Source of the DNA: Deltaproteobacteria bacterium
Lineage (GTDB): Bacteria > UBA10199 > SBBF01
DNA length: 5,755 bases
Direction of reading: 5' to 3'
NCBI GenBank assembly: GCA_016207765.1
Contig: JACQOY010000186.1
Coordinates: 1-5,755 of the forward strand
The position numbers were made by a program, and so were the translations under genes. This document shows positions 1 through 5,755 of the stretch, piece by piece. Numbering within the stretch: position 1 is the stretch's first letter; each line of letters opens with the position of its first letter. The notes beneath the pieces were generated by a model. It was not told the DNA's origin and did not search any database. It saw nothing but the letters and a program-made list of their open reading frames with translations.

Positions 1-1232
1 CTTTGTGGGTTGCTTCCACCTATTTCACCGAGGGGCTCCCCTACATGATCACGCGCTTTTTGTCGTCGGTCTATTTTACCGACATCGGCGTGCGTGAAGC
101 CCTCCTTGGTTTCCTCAATTTTTTGGGGCTCCCCTGGAACTTCAAATTTTTGTGGGCGCCGCTCCTCGACATCTTCGGCACAAAAAGGGGATGGCTCATC
201 AAAATCCAGCTCCTCATCACCCTTCTGGTCCTCGCCATTGCCGTCTTTGCCGGCATGGATCAGGCAACGGTCACTCATTTTCGGGCCAGCCTCATCGCCT
301 TTCTCTTTGTGGCCCTGGCCTTCATTTCAGCCACCAACGATGTGGCCATCGACGCCTATTATATGGAGGGGTTGAAAAGCCAGGCAGAGCAGGCCACCTA
401 CACGGGAGACCGGGTGATGGCCTATCGTATTGCCGTTATCTACGCCCGAAGCGTGTTGGTGGGTATTGCGGGTCTTGCCAACTGGTTTTACGGCTTTGGG
501 GCGGGGGCCCTGACCATGCTGGTCTTTCTCATTTTGCACCATTTTTTGATCCCCCGATTCGAGGCGAAAAGGACCGGTCCGAGGGACACATGGCCCGTCA
601 TCCGGCAAAAACTGACCGACTCATTCGTGAGCTATTTCAAACAGGAACGGGTGGCGCTGATTCTGGTTTTTGTGGCCACCTACAAACTGGGGGACGAAAT
701 CCTTTTTTCCATGAATACCCCCTTTCTCCTGCGCGAACTGGGGGTGGCCAAGACACAGCTGGCGTGGATCGCCGGTTTTGTCGGCTCATTTGGCGCCATT
801 GCCGGGACCATGTTGGGGGCCTGGTGGATCGGGAAAAAAGGTTTGAGAAAAACCATCTGGCCGCTCACCCTCCTGATGAACATCAACATTCTGGCCTACC
901 TCATTCTTTCGGAAGGGAAACCCGATCCCTCAAACACCCTGGGGGTCACGTTGATCGCCATTGTCCACGGTTATGAGAATATTGCCGGAGGGCTCGGATC
1001 GGCGGCATTGATGATCTATCTCATGCGTCTCTGTTCGCCTAAGTTCAAGGCGGCCCACTTTGCCATCGGTACGGCGATCATGAGCCTTGGGTCAACCTTC
1101 ATCGGGGGTTTTGGCGGAATTATCGTGGAAAAACTGGGCTACACCAACCTCTTTTTCATCGGCTTTGCCTCCACCATCCCCTCCATGGCCCTTCTCTTCT
1201 GGCTTCCATTAAAAGAAACGAAAGCATCTTGA
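1..1232 (+). CDS. AmpG/PAT-family MFS transporter, 5' end outside window
   Basis: Inner-membrane permease of the major facilitator superfamily, closest in motifs to the AmpG / acetyl-CoA transporter (PAT) group. AmpG imports anhydro-muropeptides for peptidoglycan recycling; the substrate here is inferred, not shown. The 409 visible residues are strongly hydrophobic with about 12 membrane segments. Family landmarks are in order: YFTEGLPY (residues 7-14), FLWAPLLD followed by a basic KRGW loop (49-64), SATNDVAIDAYYMEGL (109-124), YKLGDEILFSMNTPFLL (227-243), and a late segment with HGYENIAGGLGSAALMIYLM (322-341). Length fits the short AmpG-like class (about 400-430 aa). The first readable codon is TTG at position 3, but AmpG proteins usually have several residues before the YFxEGLPY motif and no ribosome site is visible. 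I therefore treat the gene as truncated by the window edge, missing perhaps 5-20 residues. The stop is TGA at 1230-1232. A 177-base spacer separates it from ilvC. Other PAT-family substrates remain possible. Confidence 0.85.
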   Translation, partial: LWVASTYFTEGLPYMITRFLSSVYFTDIGVREALLGFLNFLGLPWNFKFLWAPLLDIFGTKRGWLIKIQLLITLLVLAIAVFAGMDQATVTHFRASLIAFLFVALAFISATNDVAIDAYYMEGLKSQAEQATYTGDRVMAYRIAVIYARSVLVGIAGLANWFYGFGAGALTMLVFLILHHFLIPRFEAKRTGPRDTWPVIRQKLTDSFVSYFKQERVALILVFVATYKLGDEILFSMNTPFLLRELGVAKTQLAWIAGFVGSFGAIAGTMLGAWWIGKKGLRKTIWPLTLLMNINILAYLILSEGKPDPSNTLGVTLIAIVHGYENIAGGLGSAALMIYLMRLCSPKFKAAHFAIGTAIMSLGSTFIGGFGGIIVEKLGYTNLFFIGFASTIPSMALLFWLPLKETKAS

Positions 1233-1279
1233 CCCGTTAAAGGGCCCCATGCTACAGGCAGGAAAATCAAGCGAACAAT

Positions 1280-1296
1280 CCCCGCTTGGCGGGGTT
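1280..1296 (+). terminator. GC-rich hairpin after transporter gene, weak terminator candidate
   Basis: CCCCGC (1280-1285), loop TTG, GCGGGG (1289-1294) form a perfect six-pair stem 47 bases after the transporter stop. Only two T residues follow directly, so it lacks the U-tract of a good intrinsic terminator. The 3' half, GCGGGGTT, is repeated at 1303-1310. A second possible stem, GCCCC (1320-1324) with GGGGC (1335-1339), follows. It could be a terminator, a processing hairpin or part of a small dispersed repeat. Confidence 0.3.
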
Positions 1297-1340
1297 GTGA
1301 GCGCGGGGTTCACGAAGTTGCCCCTCTTTGGGGTGGGGCT

Positions 1341-1394
1341 ATTGCGAGGCGAGCAAAATTAAAAAGTTGCGAGTAGCGACATTGCGAGCCGAGC
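1341..1394 (+). repeat. Three related 14-base repeats upstream of ilvC
   Basis: ATTGCGAGGCGAGC (1341-1354) and ATTGCGAGCCGAGC (1381-1394) match at 13 of 14 bases and are spaced 40 bases apart. A diverged copy, GTTGCGAGTAGCGA, lies between them at 1366-1379. The last copy ends 15 bases before the ilvC start codon, so the array occupies the leader region. It could be a binding-site array for a regulator or a fragment of a dispersed repeat. No convincing -35/-10 pair was found around it. Confidence 0.5.
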
Positions 1395-1409
1395 AGGGCC
1401 CCAATAAAA

Positions 1410-2465
1410 ATGAAAAAAATAACGATCAGCGGCGTAACGGAAGAAATTATCGAACGGGGCGATTATCCGCCGGAAAAACTCAAAAAAATTCTTAAGGATG
1501 AGGTGATTACCATTCTGGGTTACGGCCCGCAGGGGCGGGGTCAGGGATTGAACCTTCGCGACCAGAATTTCAACGTCATCATCGGCCTTCGTAAAGGGTC
1601 CAGTTGGGACAAGGCGGTGAAGGACGGCTGGGTGGAGGGAAAAAACCTTTTCTCCATGGAAGAGGCGGCGGATAAGGGAACCACCATTCAGTTTCTCCTC
1701 TCCGATGCCGGCCAAATCGCCTTTTGGCCGACACTCAAAAAATACCTTACAGAGGGGAAGTGCCTTTATTTCTCGCACGGATTCGGCATTGTCTTTTCCA
1801 ACGACACCAAAATCGTTCCGCCGAAAAATGTCGACGTCGTCCTCTGCGCCCCCAAGGGGAGCGGCCTCACGGTGCGGACCCACTTTCAGGAAGGACGCGG
1901 CATCAACGCCTCCATCGCGGTGAAACAGGATACCACCGGACGGGCCTTCGACCGCGTCTGCGCGCTGGGAATGGCCATCGGCTCCGGGCATCTCTTTCAG
2001 ACCACGTTTGAAAACGAGGTGCGAAGCGATTTGACCGGCGAGCGCTGTATCCTCATGGGATTGATTCAGGGGGCGATCAAGGCCCAGTACGAAGTGCTTC
2101 GGGCCCACGGCCATTCTCCATCAGAGGCCTATAACGAATCGATTGAAGAGGCCTTTTGTAGCCTCTATCCGCTCATCGCCGAAAACGGCATGGACTGGAT
2201 GTACGCCAACTGCTCCACCACCGCCCAGCGCGGCGCTCTCGACTGGGCGCCTCGTTTCGAGGCGGCGATCAAGCCGGTGATCGAAGAGTGCTACAGGAGT
2301 GTTGAAAAAGGGGAGCAGGCCCGGATTTCCATCGAGGCGAACTCCAAACCCGACTACCGCGACGGATTGAACAAGGAGCTTGCCGCCATCGCCAATCAGG
2401 AGATGTGGCAGGCGGGGCGCATCCTGCGCGAATTCCGGCCGGAACGGGCGTACAAAAAGAAATAA
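1410..2465 (+). CDS. ilvC: Ketol-acid reductoisomerase (class I, Bacteroidetes-like)
   Basis: Cytoplasmic NADPH- and Mg-dependent enzyme that converts 2-acetolactate to 2,3-dihydroxyisovalerate, and acetohydroxybutyrate to the isoleucine precursor; it is the second common step of valine, leucine and isoleucine synthesis. The 351 residues hold a Rossmann domain with GYGPQGRGQGLNLRD (37-51), a cofactor-selecting loop GLRKGSSWDKA (59-69), the FSHGFGI motif (121-127) and an all-helical C-terminal domain. The four metal ligands expected of the family fit D207 and E211 (SDLTGE) and E243 and E247 (NESIEE); the 36-residue gap between the pairs matches class I enzymes. MDWMYANCSTTAQRGALDW (261-279) and the overall sequence resemble, from memory, Bacteroidetes-type enzymes more than the E. 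coli form. The ATG at 1410 gives the family's usual N-terminus; the nearest purine-rich site, CAGGG around 1395, is weak. The stop lies one base before the next gene, which implies co-transcription and probable translational coupling. Confidence 0.95.
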   Translation: MKKITISGVTEEIIERGDYPPEKLKKILKDEVITILGYGPQGRGQGLNLRDQNFNVIIGLRKGSSWDKAVKDGWVEGKNLFSMEEAADKGTTIQFLLSDAGQIAFWPTLKKYLTEGKCLYFSHGFGIVFSNDTKIVPPKNVDVVLCAPKGSGLTVRTHFQEGRGINASIAVKQDTTGRAFDRVCALGMAIGSGHLFQTTFENEVRSDLTGERCILMGLIQGAIKAQYEVLRAHGHSPSEAYNESIEEAFCSLYPLIAENGMDWMYANCSTTAQRGALDWAPRFEAAIKPVIEECYRSVEKGEQARISIEANSKPDYRDGLNKELAAIANQEMWQAGRILREFRPERAYKKK

Positions 2466-2466
2466 A

Positions 2467-3324
2467 ATGAGCATCCGCCAGCCCGCTGTCGCCGGCCAAT
2501 TCTATTCCGCCGATCCGGATCGGCTTAAAAAAGACCTTGCCTCGATGATCTTTGAGGCCCCCCGGAAAATCCACGCCAAGGGGATTGTCGTTCCGCATGC
2601 CGGATACGTCTATTCGGGAAAGGTGGCTGGTCAGGTCTACTCGCAGGTGGAAATCCCGAACCGTTTGATCATCCTCTCCCCCAACCACACAGGACTCGGC
2701 GTCCCTTTTTCCATCATGAACCGCGGCGTTTGGCGCCTGCCGTTGGGGGATGCCAAAATTGACGAGGAGCTGGCCGACAAGCTGATGAAAGAGTTTGGCT
2801 ATCTCGAGGTGGATACGATGGCCCACGCGCGCGAGCACTCATTGGAGGTTCAAATTCCGTTTATCCAGTTTCTCAAGATGACCCCCTCCCCCCATCCCCC
2901 TCCCTCGAGGGGAGGGGGGAAGGGGGAGGGTGGTTTCACCTTTGTGCCGGTGACAATTGGGCATGTCTCCTACGCCCTTTGCAAAGAGTTCGGCGAGGCA
3001 ATCGCCCGCGTTGTTGAAAAAGAAAAAGAGCCGATCCTTATCATCTCCTCATCCGACATGAACCATTATGAGGAGCACTACCGGACGCTGGAAAAAGACC
3101 GGTGGGCGATCGACGAGATGCTAAAACGCGATCCCGAGGGGCTCTACGAGACCGTCCACAACAAGGATATTTCCATGTGCGGGATCATTCCGACAACCAT
3201 CATGCTCACCGCCTGCAATCAGCTTGGGGCGATCAAGGCAGAGCTGGTCGATCACAAGACCTCCGGCGATGTTACGGGCGATTTGTCGGGCGTGGTGGGG
3301 TATGCGGGGGTGATCGTGTCGTAG
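2467..3324 (+). CDS. amrB: MEMO-family protein (AmmeMemoRadiSam system protein B)
   Basis: A 285-residue MEMO1-like protein of the LigB/dioxygenase-related fold. In bacteria the family is named for co-occurrence with AMMECR1 and radical-SAM proteins; its reaction is not established. Visible landmarks are RQPAVAGQFY (4-13), VVPHAGYVYSG (41-51, H44), LSPNHTG (70-76, H74), AREHSLEVQIPF (121-132, H124), ISSSDMNHY (193-201, D197/H200) and SMCGIIPT (236-243, C238). H44, H74 and C238 occupy the places of the proposed metal-binding His/His/Cys of human MEMO1. The ATG at 2467, one base after the ilvC stop, gives the normal N-terminus. The frame is open further upstream to 2380, but that part overlaps ilvC and does not resemble the family. 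Residues 139-156 are an extra Pro/Gly-rich stretch encoded by a palindromic repeat, between QFLKM and FTFVPVTIG, where relatives have only a short loop. No AMMECR1 or radical-SAM partner is in the window. Confidence 0.9.
   Translation: MSIRQPAVAGQFYSADPDRLKKDLASMIFEAPRKIHAKGIVVPHAGYVYSGKVAGQVYSQVEIPNRLIILSPNHTGLGVPFSIMNRGVWRLPLGDAKIDEELADKLMKEFGYLEVDTMAHAREHSLEVQIPFIQFLKMTPSPHPPPSRGGGKGEGGFTFVPVTIGHVSYALCKEFGEAIARVVEKEKEPILIISSSDMNHYEEHYRTLEKDRWAIDEMLKRDPEGLYETVHNKDISMCGIIPTTIMLTACNQLGAIKAELVDHKTSGDVTGDLSGVVGYAGVIVS
2881..2934 (+). repeat. In-frame palindromic C/G-rich element inside the memo gene
   Basis: A pyrimidine-rich arm (2881-2906) and a purine-rich arm (2907-2934) meet at the perfect palindrome CTCGAG (2904-2909). 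They form an imperfect inverted repeat with a few one-base slips. The insert is 54 bases (18 codons), so the reading frame is kept; it encodes TPSPHPPPS followed by RGGGKGEGG. Composition and protein are quite unlike the surrounding gene. The pattern is that of a small non-autonomous palindromic repeat inserted in a coding sequence, in the manner of Rickettsia palindromic elements. Exact ends are uncertain by a few bases. Confidence 0.75.
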
Positions 3325-3388
3325 CGGAAGGGCACCCTTGATACGGCTTGTTTTGTGGAGATCGGATTGAATGAGCCGCCTGGTCCAA

Positions 3389-3426
3389 TGTCAAGACCTG
3401 ACACGATTATGTGAAGCTCATTTCAC
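3389..3426 (+). repeat. Pair of short inverted repeats in spacer before the VWA gene
   Basis: TGTCA (3389-3393) pairs with TGACA (3399-3403) across AGACC. GTGAA (3411-3415) pairs with TTCAC (3422-3426) across a six-base loop. The first resembles the TGTCAAGACCTGAC sequences that I recall near REP-associated (TnpA-REP-like) transposase genes in many bacterial genomes. It could equally be a small transcription end signal for ilvC-memo, although no U-tract follows. Confidence 0.3.
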
Positions 3427-3439
3427 CATCTTTCCCCCC

Positions 3440-3467
3440 TCGCCATTCCCCTCATTCATGCTATAAT
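3440..3467 (+). promoter_or_regulatory. Extended -10 promoter for the VWA-HEAT gene
   Basis: A perfect TATAAT at 3462-3467 is preceded by TG at 3459-3460, giving the extended -10 form TGCTATAAT. A partial -35, TCGCCA (3440-3445, four of six consensus bases), lies 16 bases upstream. The expected transcription start is about 3473-3477, at or just before the ATG at 3477, which leaves no room for a Shine-Dalgarno site. It is the clearest promoter in the window and separates this gene from the ilvC-memo unit. Confidence 0.65.
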
Positions 3468-3476
3468 TTTTCAGTT

Positions 3477-5755
3477 ATGGCCATATCCGAAATCGACCCC
3501 TCTAAAGTGGCTATGCAAGAGGACGCCCAAGTGCTGGAATCAAAAGGGCCGCAAGCTACAGCGCAAGGGCCCTATTTGGTTAAAGTAACGCCGTTTGATT
3601 ACACGACGCCGTCCGATTTGGCCGGTCTTTCACGTGCCGATTTTGTTCACCACGTTTCCGACATCCTCCTCACCATTCACAGCGTTACCGGCGCCAAAGA
3701 GGCTTTGGCCAAGGCGCGCATTTTTTATATCAATCTCGGTTTGTCGCCGGCTAATCTCAACAGTTTTAATTCTCAGTTTCCGGAACTCAAGAATGCGGTT
3801 TTTAAGACGGTACTGCATCTGGCCGATGTCATCCTTTCGGCACGAGGCAATCCGACTCTGGCCGATACTAACGTTGAACTGGAGGCGCTCCGTTTTTTGT
3901 CGGGGCTGGTGCAGATTACCGATTCTGCAACAGAACCTCCTTCCGTCTACACGCTGGCACCGGGGCAACTTTACTGGGTCAACCGTACGGCGGATACGAG
4001 TTATTCCGGATTCAACCTCACCGATCGCGATAAAACACTTCCCGGTTTGTACGAAAGATCAACCGCCAACCTCGACAAAGCCTCCGGTCTGGGCCTGTAT
4101 AATTGGCTTTTGGAAGACTTAAACTACGCCTATGTTAATCAGGCCGTTACCTTTGATGATCACAAGGCGGGACGAGGCCGGTTGGTCGATGTTGCGTCAC
4201 CTTCCAACCTGGCCATCGATCCGGCAAAGGCGCCGGCGTTGTCGGCTTCTTCTGTGGGGGAGCAAGGGACGCAGGCACATCTCTTGGCATTCGATTCCTT
4301 CTATGTATCCCCTTATTTTAAACCCCAGGTTTCGGTTGTGCCAAGTACCGAAAATCCCTTCGAGCTTACGGTAGAATCAACCGGCGACGGCCTGCTGATC
4401 AAAAGTTTAAACACGGTGTATGAAGACCAAAGCGGGCAGGTGACGGTGCGAATCAACAACGGTTACCAGATCTGGGAGCAGAGTGTGAATGTGATGGTCC
4501 TCAACACCATCAACGAGGCCCCCACCGTAAAAATTACGGGGCCCAAAACAGTGGAGGCCGGAAATACGGCCACCTTTTCCGCGAACATTTCCGACCCTAA
4601 TCCCGCCGATTTTGGCCATCACAAAGTGGTATGGAAAGTGTATCGGGAGGATAAACCGGTTTTCACCACAGAGCCCCAGGCGGTAACGGATGGGGCGGCA
4701 TCATCGAGCATCTGGATACCCGTCGGTACCGAAAGTGGCCAGTGGCATGTGGAATGTCAGGTGGATGATGGGCATCCCGATCACAACACGGCCAACGACC
4801 GGTGGGCCTTTGCGGTAACCGGAAACAGCAATCCGGTTCTTGCCAAGACCCACGAAGCAGAGACAAGGCGGGCCGAGTTTGCCGAATTGGCCAAGGAAAC
4901 CGGCGGCTCAGTTGTTGTGGGTACCAAAGATGATCCGTTAAGCCCCCTGATGACGGCGTTCACCCTGCAAGCACCGACAAAAGATTATGATATCCTTTTG
5001 TTGGTGGATGCCAGCGGTAGCATGGGAAGTGCGACACTTGAGGTTGCAGAACAGGCATCGGCTCTGATGCAACATGTCCAAAAGCAGATGACAGCGGATG
5101 GAAAGGTGCGCATTGCAGTAGGATACTATGGGAATAACGAAACTCATCTGGTTTGGCAAAGTGATTGGACAGCCAACAATCCGGATGACTTAGAAAAACT
5201 GGGGCGTAATTTTGATACGAACATGCATGCAGTCGCCGTGGCAATAGGCCCGTATGTTTTGGAAACCGCATGGTACTCGTTGTGGGAATTAACCGCCGGA
5301 CCCAACCCCTACCCTTTTATAAACAGCCCGGAAAGCACGAAGAAAGCGGTACTCTTATGCGACTACGAGGTAAACAGCTCTGAAAATGTCGTGGCCGCAG
5401 GCACAGACCCGAGTTTTGACAGAGAGGATGCTGTCAATCTTTTGAAGACCAAAAATATCTCACTTGAGGTCGTAGTGATAGGACCCTCGCATTCGTACTC
5501 GCATTCGAATGACATTTATCGGTTGATTCAAGATTTAACCGATATCGATCCTCAGGTTCGTTATGACGCTACACGTTACTTGGTCGGTACTTACGATCCC
5601 CGCGTTGTCGAGCCGCTCATTCGATCCTTACAAAATGACACAGATGTTCGAGTAAGAAAATCCGCTGCAAATGTCTTGGGCGTAATTGGTGATCTCCGCG
5701 CTGTCGAGCCGCTCATTCAAGCGTTAGAGAACGATGAGAGTGAAGAAGTTCGAGA
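3477..5755 (+). CDS. VWA-domain / HEAT-repeat mosaic protein, 3' end outside window
   Basis: A continuous frame of 759 codons with no stop before the window edge. No known family name is recognised for the whole protein. Domains in order: residues 1-160 mainly helical, of unknown family; 160-280 mixed, tyrosine-rich; 282-345 an Ig/cadherin-like beta segment ending NVMVLNTI; 346-448 a PKD/Ig-like domain starting NEAPTVKITGP; 459-500 a helix and TGG-containing strand; 503-688 a VWA domain. MIDAS residues D511, S513 and S515 (DASGS) are present, with T581 and D629 as the likely remaining ligands. From about 680 come HEAT repeats (DPQVRYDATRYLV, DVRVRKSAANVLG, then SEEVR at the edge). VWA domains bind a metal and usually a protein ligand; HEAT arrays are protein-binding scaffolds, so an adhesion, scaffold or sensing role is an inference. 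No signal peptide or membrane segment is seen, which is odd for Ig/PKD domains. The ATG at 3477 was chosen from promoter position; ATG at 3513 and GTG at 3411 are alternatives. Its base composition looks more A+T-rich than that of its neighbours. Confidence 0.85.
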   Translation, partial: MAISEIDPSKVAMQEDAQVLESKGPQATAQGPYLVKVTPFDYTTPSDLAGLSRADFVHHVSDILLTIHSVTGAKEALAKARIFYINLGLSPANLNSFNSQFPELKNAVFKTVLHLADVILSARGNPTLADTNVELEALRFLSGLVQITDSATEPPSVYTLAPGQLYWVNRTADTSYSGFNLTDRDKTLPGLYERSTANLDKASGLGLYNWLLEDLNYAYVNQAVTFDDHKAGRGRLVDVASPSNLAIDPAKAPALSASSVGEQGTQAHLLAFDSFYVSPYFKPQVSVVPSTENPFELTVESTGDGLLIKSLNTVYEDQSGQVTVRINNGYQIWEQSVNVMVLNTINEAPTVKITGPKTVEAGNTATFSANISDPNPADFGHHKVVWKVYREDKPVFTTEPQAVTDGAASSSIWIPVGTESGQWHVECQVDDGHPDHNTANDRWAFAVTGNSNPVLAKTHEAETRRAEFAELAKETGGSVVVGTKDDPLSPLMTAFTLQAPTKDYDILLLVDASGSMGSATLEVAEQASALMQHVQKQMTADGKVRIAVGYYGNNETHLVWQSDWTANNPDDLEKLGRNFDTNMHAVAVAIGPYVLETAWYSLWELTAGPNPYPFINSPESTKKAVLLCDYEVNSSENVVAAGTDPSFDREDAVNLLKTKNISLEVVVIGPSHSYSHSNDIYRLIQDLTDIDPQVRYDATRYLVGTYDPRVVEPLIRSLQNDTDVRVRKSAANVLGVIGDLRAVEPLIQALENDESEEVR
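5595..5718 (+). repeat. Near-identical 28-base DNA repeats within HEAT units
   Basis: Bases 5595-5622 and 5691-5718 match at 26 of 28 positions and are exactly 96 bases (32 codons) apart. They encode DPRVVEPLI and DLRAVEPLI, the second-helix start of successive HEAT units. The two differences are C/T changes. Such DNA-level identity between units suggests recent duplication or gene conversion; the array continues past the window. Confidence 0.8.

Noticed and set aside
1249..1362. 37-codon frame upstream of ilvC with a possible AAAGG site, considered as a leader peptide
   Set aside because: It has scattered Leu/Val but no run of branched-chain codons and overlaps hairpins and repeats, so attenuation is not supported.
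1359..2114. 251-codon reverse-strand frame opposite ilvC
   Set aside because: It is a shadow of the well-supported ilvC gene; its sequence resembles no known protein and has no start context.
2380..2466. Upstream extension of the memo frame
   Set aside because: It lies inside ilvC and the added residues are not MEMO-like; the ATG at 2467 gives the family's normal N-terminus.
2269..2838. 189-codon reverse-strand frame across the ilvC-memo junction
   Set aside because: It overlaps two clear + strand genes and shows no family motif.
3411..3476. GTG at 3411 as an alternative start giving 22 extra residues for the VWA protein
   Set aside because: The extension is Pro/Ser/His-rich with no signal-peptide core and would span the strong TATAAT promoter element.
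3595..4122. 175-codon + strand frame within the VWA gene, and a similar one at 4132-4374
   Set aside because: They are off-frame shadows with R/P/S-rich, low-information sequence; the frame from 3477 carries recognisable domains.
5487..5510. Tandem TCGCATTCG repeat (12-base period) encoding SHSYSHSN
   Set aside because: Only two copies within coding sequence; it reads as a local linker repeat without further meaning.
1..5755. CRISPR array, tRNA, rRNA or intact insertion sequence
   Set aside because: No regularly spaced repeat-spacer pattern, cloverleaf, rRNA-like stretch or transposase frame was seen on either strand.

Overview
The window reads as a piece of a Gram-negative bacterial chromosome, probably from a mid-GC, environmental or metagenome-derived lineage. 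Three points suggest this: an AmpG-type transporter (muropeptide recycling or a related import role), a class I ketol-acid reductoisomerase of the Bacteroidetes-like type with a 'GYGPQG' nucleotide-binding loop, and a MEMO-family protein. A deltaproteobacterial-type or candidate-phylum bacterium is my guess. Nothing here fixes the taxonomy, and no rRNA, tRNA or CRISPR array is visible. All genes that I can support lie on the + strand.

Layout. Positions 1-1232 hold an MFS transporter of the AmpG/acetyl-CoA transporter (PAT) family whose first codons lie outside the window. Positions 1233-1409 are a spacer with a strong GC hairpin and three short related repeats. Positions 1410-2465 encode IlvC (branched-chain amino acid synthesis). 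One base later, 2467-3324 encodes a MEMO-like (AmmeMemoRadiSam system B) protein. These two genes are almost certainly co-transcribed. The memo gene carries an in-frame C-rich/G-rich palindrome that adds about 18 Pro/Gly-rich residues to an otherwise ordinary protein. Positions 3325-3476 are a spacer with small inverted repeats and a clear extended -10 promoter.

The right-hand 40 % (3477 to the end) is one uninterrupted reading frame of 759 codons that runs off the window. It is easy to miss because it has no stop codon inside the window. It encodes a mosaic protein: a helical N-terminal region of unknown family, two Ig/PKD-like beta domains, a VWA domain with an intact MIDAS motif, and the beginning of a HEAT-repeat array. 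It has no signal peptide. Its promoter sits so close to the ATG that the mRNA may be leaderless.

The first three genes look like housekeeping functions: cell-wall recycling or transport, Ile/Val synthesis, and a MEMO protein of unknown bacterial role. The VWA-HEAT gene has its own promoter, somewhat more A+T-rich sequence and near-identical internal DNA repeats, so it looks like a separate, more rapidly evolving unit. It is the most interesting item in the window. Its VWA domain looks rearranged, with a segment resembling the family's C-terminal end placed before the MIDAS strand, and the HEAT array begins where that end would normally be.
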